A stretch of 64,000 nucleotides of DNA from CAYNVQ01 sp964400735 (GTDB lineage Bacteria; Acidobacteriota; Aminicenantia; Aminicenantales; Aminicenantaceae): positions 445,629-509,628 of the forward strand of contig CAYNVQ010000003.1 of the NCBI GenBank assembly GCA_964400735.1, in the 5' to 3' direction. Under the pieces are notes generated by a model. It made no database searches, was not told the origin of the DNA, and was given only the letters and a program-made list of their open reading frames with translations. Below are positions 8,567 to 17,499 of the stretch, piece by piece. The stretch's first letter is position 1. Each line of letters starts with the position of its first letter. The translations under genes were made by a program, and so were the position numbers.

Positions 8567-9327
8567 AATATTTCGGCATCCAATCCAGCCCTGTGAACCT
8601 TTTCTTTTACCAGGATCAATTCCATCCATGAAGCGTGCTTCAATTTATTATCGGGATAGCTCCTGTCCAGTGTGTACAACTGGACCATGCGGGGCTTTAT
8701 TCTTCGAAGTCGAACAAGCCAATCGTCGATGTTCGCTGACTCCAGGTTTCCTGTTAATCCGGCCGTGAAAAGAGCCTGGATGGTGATGTCGGGCAATTCT
8801 TCGAGACCTTGGGTAATCCCTTCCAAATCGACACCTGAGCAAGGCTGGTTGTAGCGCTGAAATACTTGAGGACTGCCGCAATCCAGCTTCATGATTTTCT
8901 GATCGAGTTTTTCCAGACTGTTCCGGATCGATCTATCGGAGACCAGCGCCGAGTTGGAAAGAATGGCTGTTTTAGCCGAAAAAGCCAGACGGTCGCGAAT
9001 TTCGGTAACTGCCTCTACCATGGCATCGAAATCAGGATGCGTCGTGGGCTCCCCATTTCCGGAAAAGGTAATGGCGGCCGGAGAATCTTCCATCCTGGCC
9101 AGCGCTTCTACTAAAGCCTTTTGGACATCTCCCACGGAGGGAATGGACAAGCCGCTGGGTATTTTTTTCAAGTGACATTTTGTCCAGCCATACTGGCAGT
9201 AAACGCAGTTGAACGGGCAGGTCTTTTTCTCCCAGGGAAGGATGTTAATCCCCAGCGAACGGCCCAGCCGTCTGGACATGACCGGTCCGTAGATGATTCC
9301 TTTTTTTAGCTCGAGCAGCATTCTCAA
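8563..9327 (-). CDS. Radical SAM protein
   Basis: A 254-residue radical SAM enzyme. The 4Fe-4S cysteines are Cys37, Cys41 and Cys44 in CPFNCVYCQYG, the canonical CxxxCxxC. The start is preceded by SRRLGRSLGINILP, a pattern seen in the group loosely annotated as wyosine-type radical SAM proteins, though a tRNA role is not demonstrated for this subgroup. Its ATG overlaps the stop of the MocR gene (ATGA), so both are made from one message. The regulator may control it, or act on the same pathway (inference). Confidence 0.85.
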   Translation of the reverse strand: MRMLLELKKGIIYGPVMSRRLGRSLGINILPWEKKTCPFNCVYCQYGWTKCHLKKIPSGLSIPSVGDVQKALVEALARMEDSPAAITFSGNGEPTTHPDFDAMVEAVTEIRDRLAFSAKTAILSNSALVSDRSIRNSLEKLDQKIMKLDCGSPQVFQRYNQPCSGVDLEGITQGLEELPDITIQALFTAGLTGNLESANIDDWLVRLRRIKPRMVQLYTLDRSYPDNKLKHASWMELILVKEKVHRAGLDAEIF

Positions 9328-10805
9328 CTCCCTTTTCCCATGTGGCGGAGGGCCTTGGACAGCCGTGTGATCCCCTCCTCGATTTCCTCTTCGTTCCGTT
9401 TGGCGATGGAGACACGGAAGTAGGCAGAAGGTTCGCTTCGATAGAAGTAATAGCTTCCGGGCGAGACGATAATCCCGAATTTCTCCATATGGTCGTTGAT
9501 TTTATCCTTGTCCCACCGGGTGGGAAGTTTTACCCATAGGGTGTAACCTCCTGCCGGACGGGTCCAGGTGACCTTAGGGGGAAAGCAAGAGTCCATGGTT
9601 TGAAGAGCGACCTGCATGCGCTTGCGGAAGGCCCGGTGCATCCGCCGGAGTTGTTTGTCGTAGTATCCCCGCTTGAGAAACTCATGGAGAACGATCTGAA
9701 CCAGTTTTCCGCTGCCCAGATCGGTAAATCTCTTGATAGCGGTAAGCCTGGATAGGCATTCGCTATCGGCCGTCACCCAGCCGATCCTCAATCCTGGAAA
9801 AAGAGCTTTCGAAAACGTCCCGAGATAGATAACGATATTTTTGCTATCCATGGATTTGATGGGAAGGGCGACTTTGCCGAAGTATTTCATGTCTTCCTCG
9901 AAGCCATCCTCAACCAGCGGAATCCGGTGCTTCAGACAAAGGTTGAGGAGCCTTTCCCGGTGAGAATGGGAGGTAGTGATACCGGTCGGGTTCTGGAAAT
10001 TGGGCATGGAGTAAACAAAGCTTATTTTTTCTTCGGAAAGGGTTTTTTCCAGAAAATCGAGGTCCATTCCATCTTCCCTCATCGGAACTTCCAGAGGCTC
10101 GGCGCCATTGAGCCTCAGCAGAGGGAGCATGGCCGCATAGGTCGGCGCCTCGATAGCCACTCGTGCCTCTTTTCTGGCCAGCATCCGGATAACCATATCT
10201 ATGGCCTGCTGGGCCCCGTTGGTGATCAGGATCTCCTTTTCGGTCACCGATATTCCATGCAGGCGCAGGCGGTGGGCGATCTGTTCCCGCAGAGGCGGAT
10301 GGCCTCTGTGATCGCCATACTGAAGGGTTTCCGCTCCGAACCGGTGAAGGACATGGTTTAGGCACCGTTTGAAATCGTTCATAGGATAGAGCCTAGGGTC
10401 CAGATCCAGCTGGGATATGTTAAGGATGTTCTGACGTGGTGGGATGCTCTTGGCCTTCTCGGGTGAGTATCCAAGATAGATTTCGTGGATGGCTCTGGCC
10501 TCGGCAGACAAGGCCCGATCCCAGGGAATGACGCTGCGATTTTCGGGATGATAACGGGCCACTTTTTTCCGTCCTTCGACTCTATGATAGGATCCCTGCC
10601 GGCTGCAAAGATAACCGAGTCCCTGGAGTTCCTCGTAGGCCCGGGTGACCGTCGACCGGTTGATGCCCAATTTGTCGGCTAGGCTTCGTGTCGAAGGAAG
10701 CGATTGTCCGGCTTGAAGAATTTCCTGGTCGATGAGATTCTTTATTTCCTCGGTAAGCTGCAGGTAAAGAGGTTTTGGGTTCGTTCGATCGATTTTTAAA
10801 AGCAT
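9324..10805 (-). CDS. MocR-type GntR transcription regulator with aminotransferase domain
   Basis: A 493-residue protein. Residues 10-75 form a GntR winged helix (LTEEIKNLIDQEIL, then LPSTRSLADKLGINRSTVTR). Residues 120-490 are a class I aminotransferase fold, with NPTG at about 272 and the PLP lysine Lys333 in GTFSKALFPG. MocR proteins sense PLP or amino-acid-like ligands and regulate nearby genes. It has a strong GAGGAG site before the ATG. It is followed without gap by the radical SAM gene. The upstream side is a MITE-like repeat, so its promoter should lie in about 10806-10930. Confidence 0.88.
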   Translation of the reverse strand: MLLKIDRTNPKPLYLQLTEEIKNLIDQEILQAGQSLPSTRSLADKLGINRSTVTRAYEELQGLGYLCSRQGSYHRVEGRKKVARYHPENRSVIPWDRALSAEARAIHEIYLGYSPEKAKSIPPRQNILNISQLDLDPRLYPMNDFKRCLNHVLHRFGAETLQYGDHRGHPPLREQIAHRLRLHGISVTEKEILITNGAQQAIDMVIRMLARKEARVAIEAPTYAAMLPLLRLNGAEPLEVPMREDGMDLDFLEKTLSEEKISFVYSMPNFQNPTGITTSHSHRERLLNLCLKHRIPLVEDGFEEDMKYFGKVALPIKSMDSKNIVIYLGTFSKALFPGLRIGWVTADSECLSRLTAIKRFTDLGSGKLVQIVLHEFLKRGYYDKQLRRMHRAFRKRMQVALQTMDSCFPPKVTWTRPAGGYTLWVKLPTRWDKDKINDHMEKFGIIVSPGSYYFYRSEPSAYFRVSIAKRNEEEIEEGITRLSKALRHMGKGS

Positions 10806-10931
10806 ATTCTCCTCGCTGTTTTCCTTTCACTTTTTTATCCCGGATTTTAATATAGGATGGCAAGTGGATTACGTCAACAGCCAATTATTATATATTTTAA
10901 ACCATCCAATTCTTTCAGTGCGACGGGAAGA

Positions 10932-11262
10932 ATCTCCAAGACCGTGATGATTTTAAATCTGGCAGGGAAGCTGAAGAGGAAGCCATCCGGAGGCGAGCGG
11001 GCATGGAAAGCAAGCTTTGCTGGCAGGTTGGAGAGCGAGCCGAGGAATAAGCTGGTTTTGATTGATTTGGATTCCAAATCAATCGGGGATTCCAAGGGGG
11101 TATGACCCCTTGGTCGCAGGGCGAAGCCCGAGAAGGGGAGGCAGAGAGCGAAGCGAACGTTGGAAGGGGGAAGTCAGTTCCCCCTCCAAGGGATCGATGG
11201 GGAAAACCAGCGGGCTGCCGTTTCAGCTTCCCTGACAGTTGCTTTATCACGGTTTTGGAGAT
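10932..11262. repeat. MITE-like non-coding element with terminal inverted repeats
   Basis: Inverted repeats at 10932-10975 and 11222-11262 match over two blocks, about 17 and 15 bp, with a divergent centre. Internal structure is strong: a 25-bp palindrome at 11060-11084 (arms GATTGATTTGG) and a hairpin 11092-11099/11106-11113 (CCAAGGGG). No convincing gene is inside, and it fills the gap between the MocR gene and pgsB. Part of it recurs, diverged, at 3130-3222. Together this suggests a small mobile repeat without transposase. Confidence 0.6.
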
Positions 11263-11383
11263 GCTTACCACGCCACGTGTCTTCTTGCAATTGCTCCCTC
11301 ACCTGCTTTAAACTGCAAAAGATTATGTATATGTAAAAGTTCATCAGGATTAAATTCGGAGGTGTCCTATCCGAGAACTTCTG

Positions 11384-12568
11384 GTGACCGGAGCCTGTGC
11401 TTTGGTGTTCGCCGTTTATCTGCTGATCGAACAATATAGTCTGAGCCGCGAGATAAAAAAGATTCCTTTAAGAATTGGTGTGACAGGAACCAGAGGAAAA
11501 TCCAGCGTGACCAGGCTCATCGCAGCCTGCCTGAGGGAATCCGGAATGAGCGTGCTGGCCAAGACGACCGGATCCAAACCCTGCTTGATTTTTCCGGATG
11601 GAAGCGAAAAAGAAATTAAGCGCTGGGGAAGAACCTCCATCCTCGAAGAGAAAAGAGGAATCAAGGCTGCCGTAGCAGGCAAGGTCCAGGCGGTCGTGAT
11701 GGAGATGATGAGCATCCATCCCGAATCATTGAGGACAGAAGTCGTCCGAATGCTGAAACCCCATCTCTTGGTGATCACCAATGTTCGTCTGGACCATCTG
11801 GACGCCATCGGAAACACAAAACCGGAAATCGCCCGCTCTTTTGCTTCCGTCATCCCCAAGAAAAGCACGGTCTTCCTTCCGGAGGAAGAATTCTATCCGG
11901 ATTTCCGTCAAAAGGCAGAGACGAGGGGAACAAAAATAATCCTCGTGTCCCAATGCGGGCCAGAGGATGATTTCAAACTTTCCTCGGAAGCCCCGTCTCA
12001 TGAATTTAAACAAAATATCCGTTTGGCTCTGGCCGTTGCCGATTTTTTAGGGGTTGAGCGGGATAAATCCTACCATGGCATGACCGAAGCACAACCGGAT
12101 TTTGGCGGTCTCAAAATCTGGAAGCCGGCTGAAGATTCTTCCTTTCGAGGGTGGACCTTTGTCAGCGCTTTTGCCGCTAACGATCCGGAGTCCACCAAGC
12201 GAGTCATGGACAAACTGGGGGCAAGCGGCCTTTTGGAAGACAAAAAGAGAATCGGTCTCCTTAATCTCCGAGAGGACCGTGGAGACCGGACCGTCCAATG
12301 GCTCCATGCTCTGCGGGATAGAGAAGATTTTTCATTCGACAGGCTGGTCATCACGGGAGACCACGCCCGAGTTCTCCGCAACAGGTTGAAAAAGCGCTTC
12401 AAAGCTGCAGTTACGGTTTTAAGGACCAAAAAACCGGATAAGTTAACAGCCAGCCTATTCGAAACAGGGGAAAAAAAAGCTGTGGTCATCGGTATCGGAA
12501 ATATGGGAGGCATGGGGGAGAAACTCGTCGACTATTGGGAAAAGATTGGGATTCGCCATGACCTATGA
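11384..12568 (+). CDS. pgsB: Poly-gamma-glutamate synthase PgsB/CapB (Mur-ligase-like)
   Basis: About 394 residues. It has an N-terminal membrane anchor (ALVFAVYLL), then the ATP-binding loop GVTGTRGKSSVTRLI, very like the PgsB signature, followed by a Mur-ligase-type domain with TNVRLDHLD. PgsB joins glutamate units through gamma-amide bonds at the cytoplasmic membrane. Start choice is uncertain: GTG 11384 lacks a ribosome site at normal spacing, while a perfect GGAGGT at 11358-11363 sits five bases before an in-frame ATC at 11369. It overlaps pgsC by 11 bp. Confidence 0.85.
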   Translation: MTGACALVFAVYLLIEQYSLSREIKKIPLRIGVTGTRGKSSVTRLIAACLRESGMSVLAKTTGSKPCLIFPDGSEKEIKRWGRTSILEEKRGIKAAVAGKVQAVVMEMMSIHPESLRTEVVRMLKPHLLVITNVRLDHLDAIGNTKPEIARSFASVIPKKSTVFLPEEEFYPDFRQKAETRGTKIILVSQCGPEDDFKLSSEAPSHEFKQNIRLALAVADFLGVERDKSYHGMTEAQPDFGGLKIWKPAEDSSFRGWTFVSAFAANDPESTKRVMDKLGASGLLEDKKRIGLLNLREDRGDRTVQWLHALRDREDFSFDRLVITGDHARVLRNRLKKRFKAAVTVLRTKKPDKLTASLFETGEKKAVVIGIGNMGGMGEKLVDYWEKIGIRHDL

Positions 12569-12998
12569 AACGTTTTTTATAGGGCTCATTCTTGCCGCCC
12601 TCTATGTAGAGGTCATGGGTGTTTATCCCGGCGGCATCATCGTCCCCGCCTACCTGGCCCTTTATCTCGATCATCCGTCGAGGATACTGGTGACCGTTGC
12701 GGCCGCCCTTCTAAGCCTTTTGAGTTACAGATTTCTTTCCCGGGGCCTCATCCTTTTCGGAAGGCGACGATTCGTAATGCTTATCCTATTGGGCGCTCTC
12801 TGGGGACAGGCCTGGTTCCTTGTCGCTCCCCATGTGTATGCTGGGCCCGCGGAGCTCAAGGTAATAGGGTGGGTCATTCCCGGGCTTCTGGCCAACAACC
12901 TGGAAAGGCAGAGGTTTTTCGAGACACTGACCTCCCTGTTTACCGTCTCGGTTCTTGTTTATATTGTGGTGAAACTTGTGGCTAAATTTTTCTTTTAA
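12558..12998 (+). CDS. pgsC: Poly-gamma-glutamate biosynthesis protein PgsC/CapC
   Basis: A 146-residue integral membrane protein with about four hydrophobic segments. The start MTYETFFIGLILAALYVEV and the segment GVYPGGIIVPAYLAL are typical of PgsC, the membrane partner of PgsB. I use ATG 12558 rather than an ATG at 12546, because it aligns with the family N-terminus. It overlaps the end of pgsB by 11 bp, so it is translationally coupled. PgsB and PgsC form the synthase core. Confidence 0.85.
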   Translation: MTYETFFIGLILAALYVEVMGVYPGGIIVPAYLALYLDHPSRILVTVAAALLSLLSYRFLSRGLILFGRRRFVMLILLGALWGQAWFLVAPHVYAGPAELKVIGWVIPGLLANNLERQRFFETLTSLFTVSVLVYIVVKLVAKFFF

Positions 12999-13017
12999 CC
13001 TGAATAATTTATTGAAA

Positions 13018-14130
13018 ATGTCGAAGTTTTCATCTCGATCATCCGGCCGCTACGGTATATATTTCCTCTTTTTTCTAAGCCTTGTTTTCTTTCTCCTGCT
13101 GAAGATTGTTCCTATCAGAGAAGCCAGAGCCCTCAAAGAAGAAATGATAGCGGCCTCTCGGATCATGTCCGAAGCTTCGGCGGTTATCAGGGATTGCCGC
13201 AAGGAGATCGGTTTGGACCTGGACCCGGAGACAGATATCAACCGGACAGGGCTTATCGGGCTCAAATCTTCACCCATCACCACCTCCTTGGGAAACCTGA
13301 AATCAAAGAGGACAAGTACCAATCCGAATTTTGCCGGCTTGATTGTTCTTCTGCTGAGAAAGGCAGGCATTCGGTCCGGGGATGCCATTGCTGTGGGTGC
13401 TTCGGGTTCCTTTCCTGGATTGATCGTGGCTGTCATCTCGGCAGCCAAGGCCATGGGGGTTGAACCTTTGGTCATATCCTCCCTGGGATCTTCCCAATGG
13501 GGAGCGAATCATCCCCGCTTTCACTGGCTGTGTATGCATCTATGCCTCTGGGAGAGAGGTCTGTTTTCCAGTCTCCCCCTTGCCGTTTCTTTGGGCGGCA
13601 ATCAAGATATTGGAGAGGACATGCCGGAGGAGGGACGAATTCTTCTCGAGCGGGATATGGCTGAAACGGGCATTCCTGTTATCCGGGAGAGAAACTTAGC
13701 TGAAAATGTCGAGGCCAGGATAGGGCTTTTTTTTCAAGAGGCAGGGGAAAGGCCTCTCAGGGCATTCGTCAATGTGGGGGGGAGCTGGTCGAATCTTGGG
13801 GTCGATTCATTGGTCTTGCACGTCAAACCCGGCCTCACGAAGATCGATCGATTTCCCCCTAGGGAAAGACAGGGGGTGCTCTTTCAGATGGCGGCTCGCG
13901 GTCTCCCGGTGATCCATTTGCTTTATGTAAGAGGTCTGGTCCAGAGGTATGGATTGGAGTGGGATCCCTCCCCTCTTCCTAAACCGGGGGAAGGAGAGAT
14001 CTACGCGGAGGTTGTGGAAAGTCAGAAATCTTTTTGGATTCTGTCCCTTACCTATTTGATATTTTTCTCTGCCTTTTTGATATGGTCACGGGCTAGACGA
14101 AAAGATTCTATTTCAGAATTCGCAGGGTAA
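13018..14130 (+). CDS. Poly-gamma-glutamate system protein (PgsW-like)
   Basis: About 370 residues with a membrane segment at residues 11-32 and another near the C-terminus (FWILSLTYLIFFSAFLIW). Its place directly after pgsBC, and the central VGASGSFPGLIVAVISAAK region, fit the family annotated poly-gamma-glutamate system protein (PgsW); recognition is from memory. The role is unproven, probably in polymer export or chain handling. I use ATG 13018; an earlier ATG at 12976 lies inside pgsC. No pgsA (CapA) homologue follows. The end overlaps the convergent membrane protein gene by 23 bp. Confidence 0.7.
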   Translation: MSKFSSRSSGRYGIYFLFFLSLVFFLLLKIVPIREARALKEEMIAASRIMSEASAVIRDCRKEIGLDLDPETDINRTGLIGLKSSPITTSLGNLKSKRTSTNPNFAGLIVLLLRKAGIRSGDAIAVGASGSFPGLIVAVISAAKAMGVEPLVISSLGSSQWGANHPRFHWLCMHLCLWERGLFSSLPLAVSLGGNQDIGEDMPEEGRILLERDMAETGIPVIRERNLAENVEARIGLFFQEAGERPLRAFVNVGGSWSNLGVDSLVLHVKPGLTKIDRFPPRERQGVLFQMAARGLPVIHLLYVRGLVQRYGLEWDPSPLPKPGEGEIYAEVVESQKSFWILSLTYLIFFSAFLIWSRARRKDSISEFAG

Positions 14131-14686
14131 TGATGCCTTGATAGATATCAAGAGAGTCTTCGTCCTGGCAAAGTGCCCGTTCGATAGTCAAAACTCCAAG
14201 GGGATAATCTTCCCACCTGTAGAGGTTGACGTCTCCCTTGGCTCCGGTGAGAGAGGCCAATTCTGGGACTTTTTTTTCCACTTTAGGGAGCTTGAGGTGC
14301 TCCAGAGCATCGTTTATGGGCCGCAGATCGGAAATATTGAAATAATTCCCCGAGCTGTCCAATTTTAGCGCAAGCCTGGGCCTAGGTTCCTGGAAAACGT
14401 AGCGTGTCTCCATTTTGTTGCCGAAATAGCCTTTTTTTACCGTGTAGTTGTAAACAGGAGGCTTTCCCGGGAAGAGTTTGACTTTGAGCTCGGGCCAGGT
14501 TATCTTCCCGGCTTCATGCTGACGAAGGAAGATCAATCCCATTAAAAGCAACAACATGATCAACATGGCGCGGAAAATGTATTCGTGCTGCTTCTTGATG
14601 ATAAGGATGATCAACCATATGGCAGCTAGAATAAGGAGGATGCTGGCTGCAGTGGTGAGGGATATCATTCCTAGAACGTCTTTCAT
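14108..14686 (-). CDS. Hypothetical two-TM protein
   Basis: A 192-residue protein of no recognised family. Residues 8-28 and 36-56 are hydrophobic helices, followed by a soluble domain of about 130 residues rich in charged residues with the segment KKGYFGNKMETRYVFQE. It may be anchored in the inner membrane with the domain on one side. It is convergent with, and overlaps, the PgsW-like gene by 23 bp. A purine-rich AAGGAATAAGGG precedes the ATG. No function is proposed. Confidence 0.65.
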   Translation of the reverse strand: MKDVLGMISLTTAASILLILAAIWLIILIIKKQHEYIFRAMLIMLLLLMGLIFLRQHEAGKITWPELKVKLFPGKPPVYNYTVKKGYFGNKMETRYVFQEPRPRLALKLDSSGNYFNISDLRPINDALEHLKLPKVEKKVPELASLTGAKGDVNLYRWEDYPLGVLTIERALCQDEDSLDIYQGIITLRILK

Positions 14687-15192
14687 CCCTTATTCCTTAA
14701 GGATTCTGAGAATATATTAGCACAAGCATGCCCAGTATGTTAAGCCAGAATTCGTCCGCTTGTCCTGAATTATTCATAAAAAATACTGATTCAATTTTTC
14801 CAGTAATCCTACTGGAAATTTTGAAAAATATTTTCAAACAAAAATTTATAATTCATCAGAATTTTTTACCCTTCGAGCGAGCCAATCTCACCACGTCGAC
14901 TTCGTCGTAGCTCATTCGCGGTAGTTTACTGCAGCTTCATGAGCCCCTTCCTTGCCGCCGCAGCAATATTGATTCGTGAATAATCCATTGAATTATTCCG
15001 CGATATATCTGGTGAATGGCTTCCATAGGGTTTAGTCGGTGCAGCATTTCACCTGCTGTAAAAATAAATCTTGAATATCTGGTCTAAGTTGTCAAATATG
15101 AATTTGGGCTATCGATGACGGGCCTTCTCCTGGAGATCGCAGAAGCAAAGCGATTTTTCGTTTGAACCATAAATGAGGAAGATACCTCCTCA
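14687..15192. other. Gene-free intergenic region
   Basis: About 500 bp that is AT-rich in its first half, with no open frame of convincing codon use on either strand. No tRNA, array or strong terminator is seen. It may carry the minus-strand promoter of the 14108-14686 gene. Confidence 0.5.
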
Positions 15193-15906
15193 TCATTTCA
15201 AGAAATTTGATAGCGTATGACAATTGCTCACGGCATAAGCGTTGTAGTCATTGTTGAAGTATACATAACATTCATTTGCGGGTGTATTTTTTATGGTATC
15301 AGCCCACCGTTTCAGCTCTTCATCCGTATAGCAATACCTGTATCCACCGGTAATCCCGTGAAATCGGAAATAAGCTGTTTCTGCCGTCGCTCCAACCGTG
15401 TTCGGCACTTGGGATGAGGAAACCGTACAAAATGTGACTCTGTGAACTCTAAGAAGATCGAATGTTTTATTGGCGTACCAGCTTTGGTGTCGGAATTCGA
15501 TCACATTTTTGTGCAAAGGAGACAGAAGAGCCAGGAAGTCTTCGATCAAAGGCTCATCATAGGTAAGCGAGGGAGGAAGCTGGAAAAGAATACATCCCAG
15601 CTTTTCCCGGAGGTTATCTGCCAGGATATATAAATAACGGATATCACTCTTGACATCCCTCAGTTTTTTTCTGTGGGTGATTTGGCGGTTGGCTTTCAGG
15701 GTGAATTTAAAGTCAGGTGGGGTTTTTTCCAACCATCCCTTCAAGGTTTCTGCCTTTGGATAACGGTAAAAAGTCATGTTGATTTCCACCGTTTGAAATT
15801 GCCCTGCATAGAATGAAAGCCATTCTCTTTGCGCCAATCCCTTGGGGTAGAACTTCTCTCTCCAGCCTGCATAGCTCCATCCAGAAGTGCCCAGCCAATG
15901 GATCAT
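15193..15906 (-). CDS. DUF72 domain protein
   Basis: A 237-residue protein matching the DUF72 (YecE-like) family, a TIM-barrel fold: GTSGWSYAGWREKFYP at the start, FYAGQFQTVEINMTFYRYP near 30-50, and YFNNDYNAYAV at the end. The family is widespread and conserved, but its reaction is not known. The short C-terminus is normal for the family. It is preceded by an AGGA site and separated from the LarA-like gene by about 75 bp. Confidence 0.88.
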   Translation of the reverse strand: MIHWLGTSGWSYAGWREKFYPKGLAQREWLSFYAGQFQTVEINMTFYRYPKAETLKGWLEKTPPDFKFTLKANRQITHRKKLRDVKSDIRYLYILADNLREKLGCILFQLPPSLTYDEPLIEDFLALLSPLHKNVIEFRHQSWYANKTFDLLRVHRVTFCTVSSSQVPNTVGATAETAYFRFHGITGGYRYCYTDEELKRWADTIKNTPANECYVYFNNDYNAYAVSNCHTLSNFLK

Positions 15907-15982
15907 GATTTATCCTAGTTTAGCATAAAAAGGTCTGCCTATTGAATTTTAGACAAAGATGTTACCTGCTTGCAAAGGCTAT

Positions 15983-17338
15983 TTAGACGGGTATTCCGTA
16001 GGGGCCATCAGGCAGGATCGCAATTTCCGGAGGTCGGTTCAGGCGAGCATGGAGTGTTTCCACGGCCCAGGCGATGGACCTGTCCACCAGTTGGGCGAGG
16101 TTTTTGGTTTTGCCTGCTACGGACCGGGCATCCTTTCCCGGAATCCAGTTGAAGTCTTCCTCAGGAATATCCTGACAGCAGTAGAGGAGGTTTTCAGGGG
16201 GAGTCCTCTCAAACAGACGGGTCCACATCTGGGCTTCCCACTGTTCGGGAACGAAAGTCCACTCTGGATCGAGAATCGTCCAAATAAATTTTTCCGACCC
16301 CTTCTCTCCGAGGAGCCTGAGCATCTTTTTATAATTTTCCCTTCCGATAGGATCCCTGTCCGTATGATGGGCGGCAAGAAGACACATCCCTTGTTCCTTG
16401 ACCATCCTTGCGCATACCAGGGCTCCTTTGGCGGCCTGATAATGGTTCACTCCAACATACCCGGCATGGGTGACCACCAGGTCGTATTTTTTTTGAACGG
16501 GAATGGCAGCGTAGCTGCGAAGTTTCTCGAAAGCTTTGCGGTGGGCCTTTTCGAGGTCCCCAGCAAAAACTCCTGTCACATCGAAGTTCGAATCCAGGGT
16601 GACATTGACGATCATATCGCAACCCGCCATCCTGGCGACCTTGAGGGCTTCCTCGTGGACAGGATTCCCCTCCAGCACCAGGTCCCTTGCCTGGGGGGAG
16701 TTGAGGATAGGCCCGCTGTGAAGGGCATAGGTCGAGGATTCGGAAATAAGACCGGGGCAGATGGATTTCCTGCCCCCTGAGACCCCAGCCATGAAGTGGC
16801 TTTCCACCAGGCCGGTTAGGATTTTTATATCGCTGTGCAAATAAAGCTTGTTGACATGGATATCCCCGCCGTATTGAGTCTGTCCTATCTTCTCCATATC
16901 TTCTTTTTTTCGCGAATCATGATTGACGATGAAGAGGCCGAGGCCAAAAACCCGTGGATCGAGTATCTCCTTCAACTCTTCCTGGTCCATAGCACGGTGA
17001 GTTCCTGTGGCCACAAGAAGGCGGATTCGTCCTGCCGGCAAGCCGGCTTCTATCAGTTCTTTCAAAACAGGAAGGAGGATACCTGATTTCCCAGAATAGG
17101 GAACGGGCCGGGTGTTGTCGGAAATGACGATCACGGCCTCGGCCAGAGGATTGGACCGGAGCTGGTTCCGGACGATTTTTTGCAGAGGAGGACACTTTTC
17201 CGGCGATCGAAGGGCACGATAGATTTCCGGTTCCGGACGGTTGATTATTCTGGGCTTTCCCATCCGGAGGACGTCGGCATGATCAGGAACCTGCACCTGA
17301 AATTTTATCCGGCCCAGATCGAAGGGGACTTCCTTCAA
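15983..17338 (-). CDS. LarA-like nickel-pincer racemase family protein
   Basis: A 451-residue protein of the lactate racemase family. Residues matching LarA are present: Asp74 and Arg77 in SDNTRP, His114 in GTHR, His181 in ESHFMAG, and Lys191 in GGRKS, which in LarA carries the nickel-pincer cofactor. LarA-type enzymes racemise or epimerise 2-hydroxy acids. The substrate here is unknown, and no larB, larC or larE is in the window. It starts with TTG, supported by a strong AAAGGAGG about ten bases upstream. The nearest neighbour upstream is an alcohol dehydrogenase on the same strand. Confidence 0.85.
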   Translation of the reverse strand: MKEVPFDLGRIKFQVQVPDHADVLRMGKPRIINRPEPEIYRALRSPEKCPPLQKIVRNQLRSNPLAEAVIVISDNTRPVPYSGKSGILLPVLKELIEAGLPAGRIRLLVATGTHRAMDQEELKEILDPRVFGLGLFIVNHDSRKKEDMEKIGQTQYGGDIHVNKLYLHSDIKILTGLVESHFMAGVSGGRKSICPGLISESSTYALHSGPILNSPQARDLVLEGNPVHEEALKVARMAGCDMIVNVTLDSNFDVTGVFAGDLEKAHRKAFEKLRSYAAIPVQKKYDLVVTHAGYVGVNHYQAAKGALVCARMVKEQGMCLLAAHHTDRDPIGRENYKKMLRLLGEKGSEKFIWTILDPEWTFVPEQWEAQMWTRLFERTPPENLLYCCQDIPEEDFNWIPGKDARSVAGKTKNLAQLVDRSIAWAVETLHARLNRPPEIAILPDGPYGIPV

Positions 17339-17499
17339 TTTATCTGTTCCTCCTTTTTTCTTTCCGGCCGCACGGTTTTTTTAGCCCCCGGCATTTTTTA
17401 TGAATCGATCATCTGTATATGCCCCCACGGACCACGAAAATGAGATGGCTTCGTTAATGCTCGTCATGTCATTATGCATTTTCTTAAAAAGACTTCAGA

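Noticed and set aside
15959..16780. 273-codon plus-strand frame opposite the LarA-like gene
   Set aside because: The minus-strand protein holds all LarA active-site residues; the plus-strand product is a shadow.
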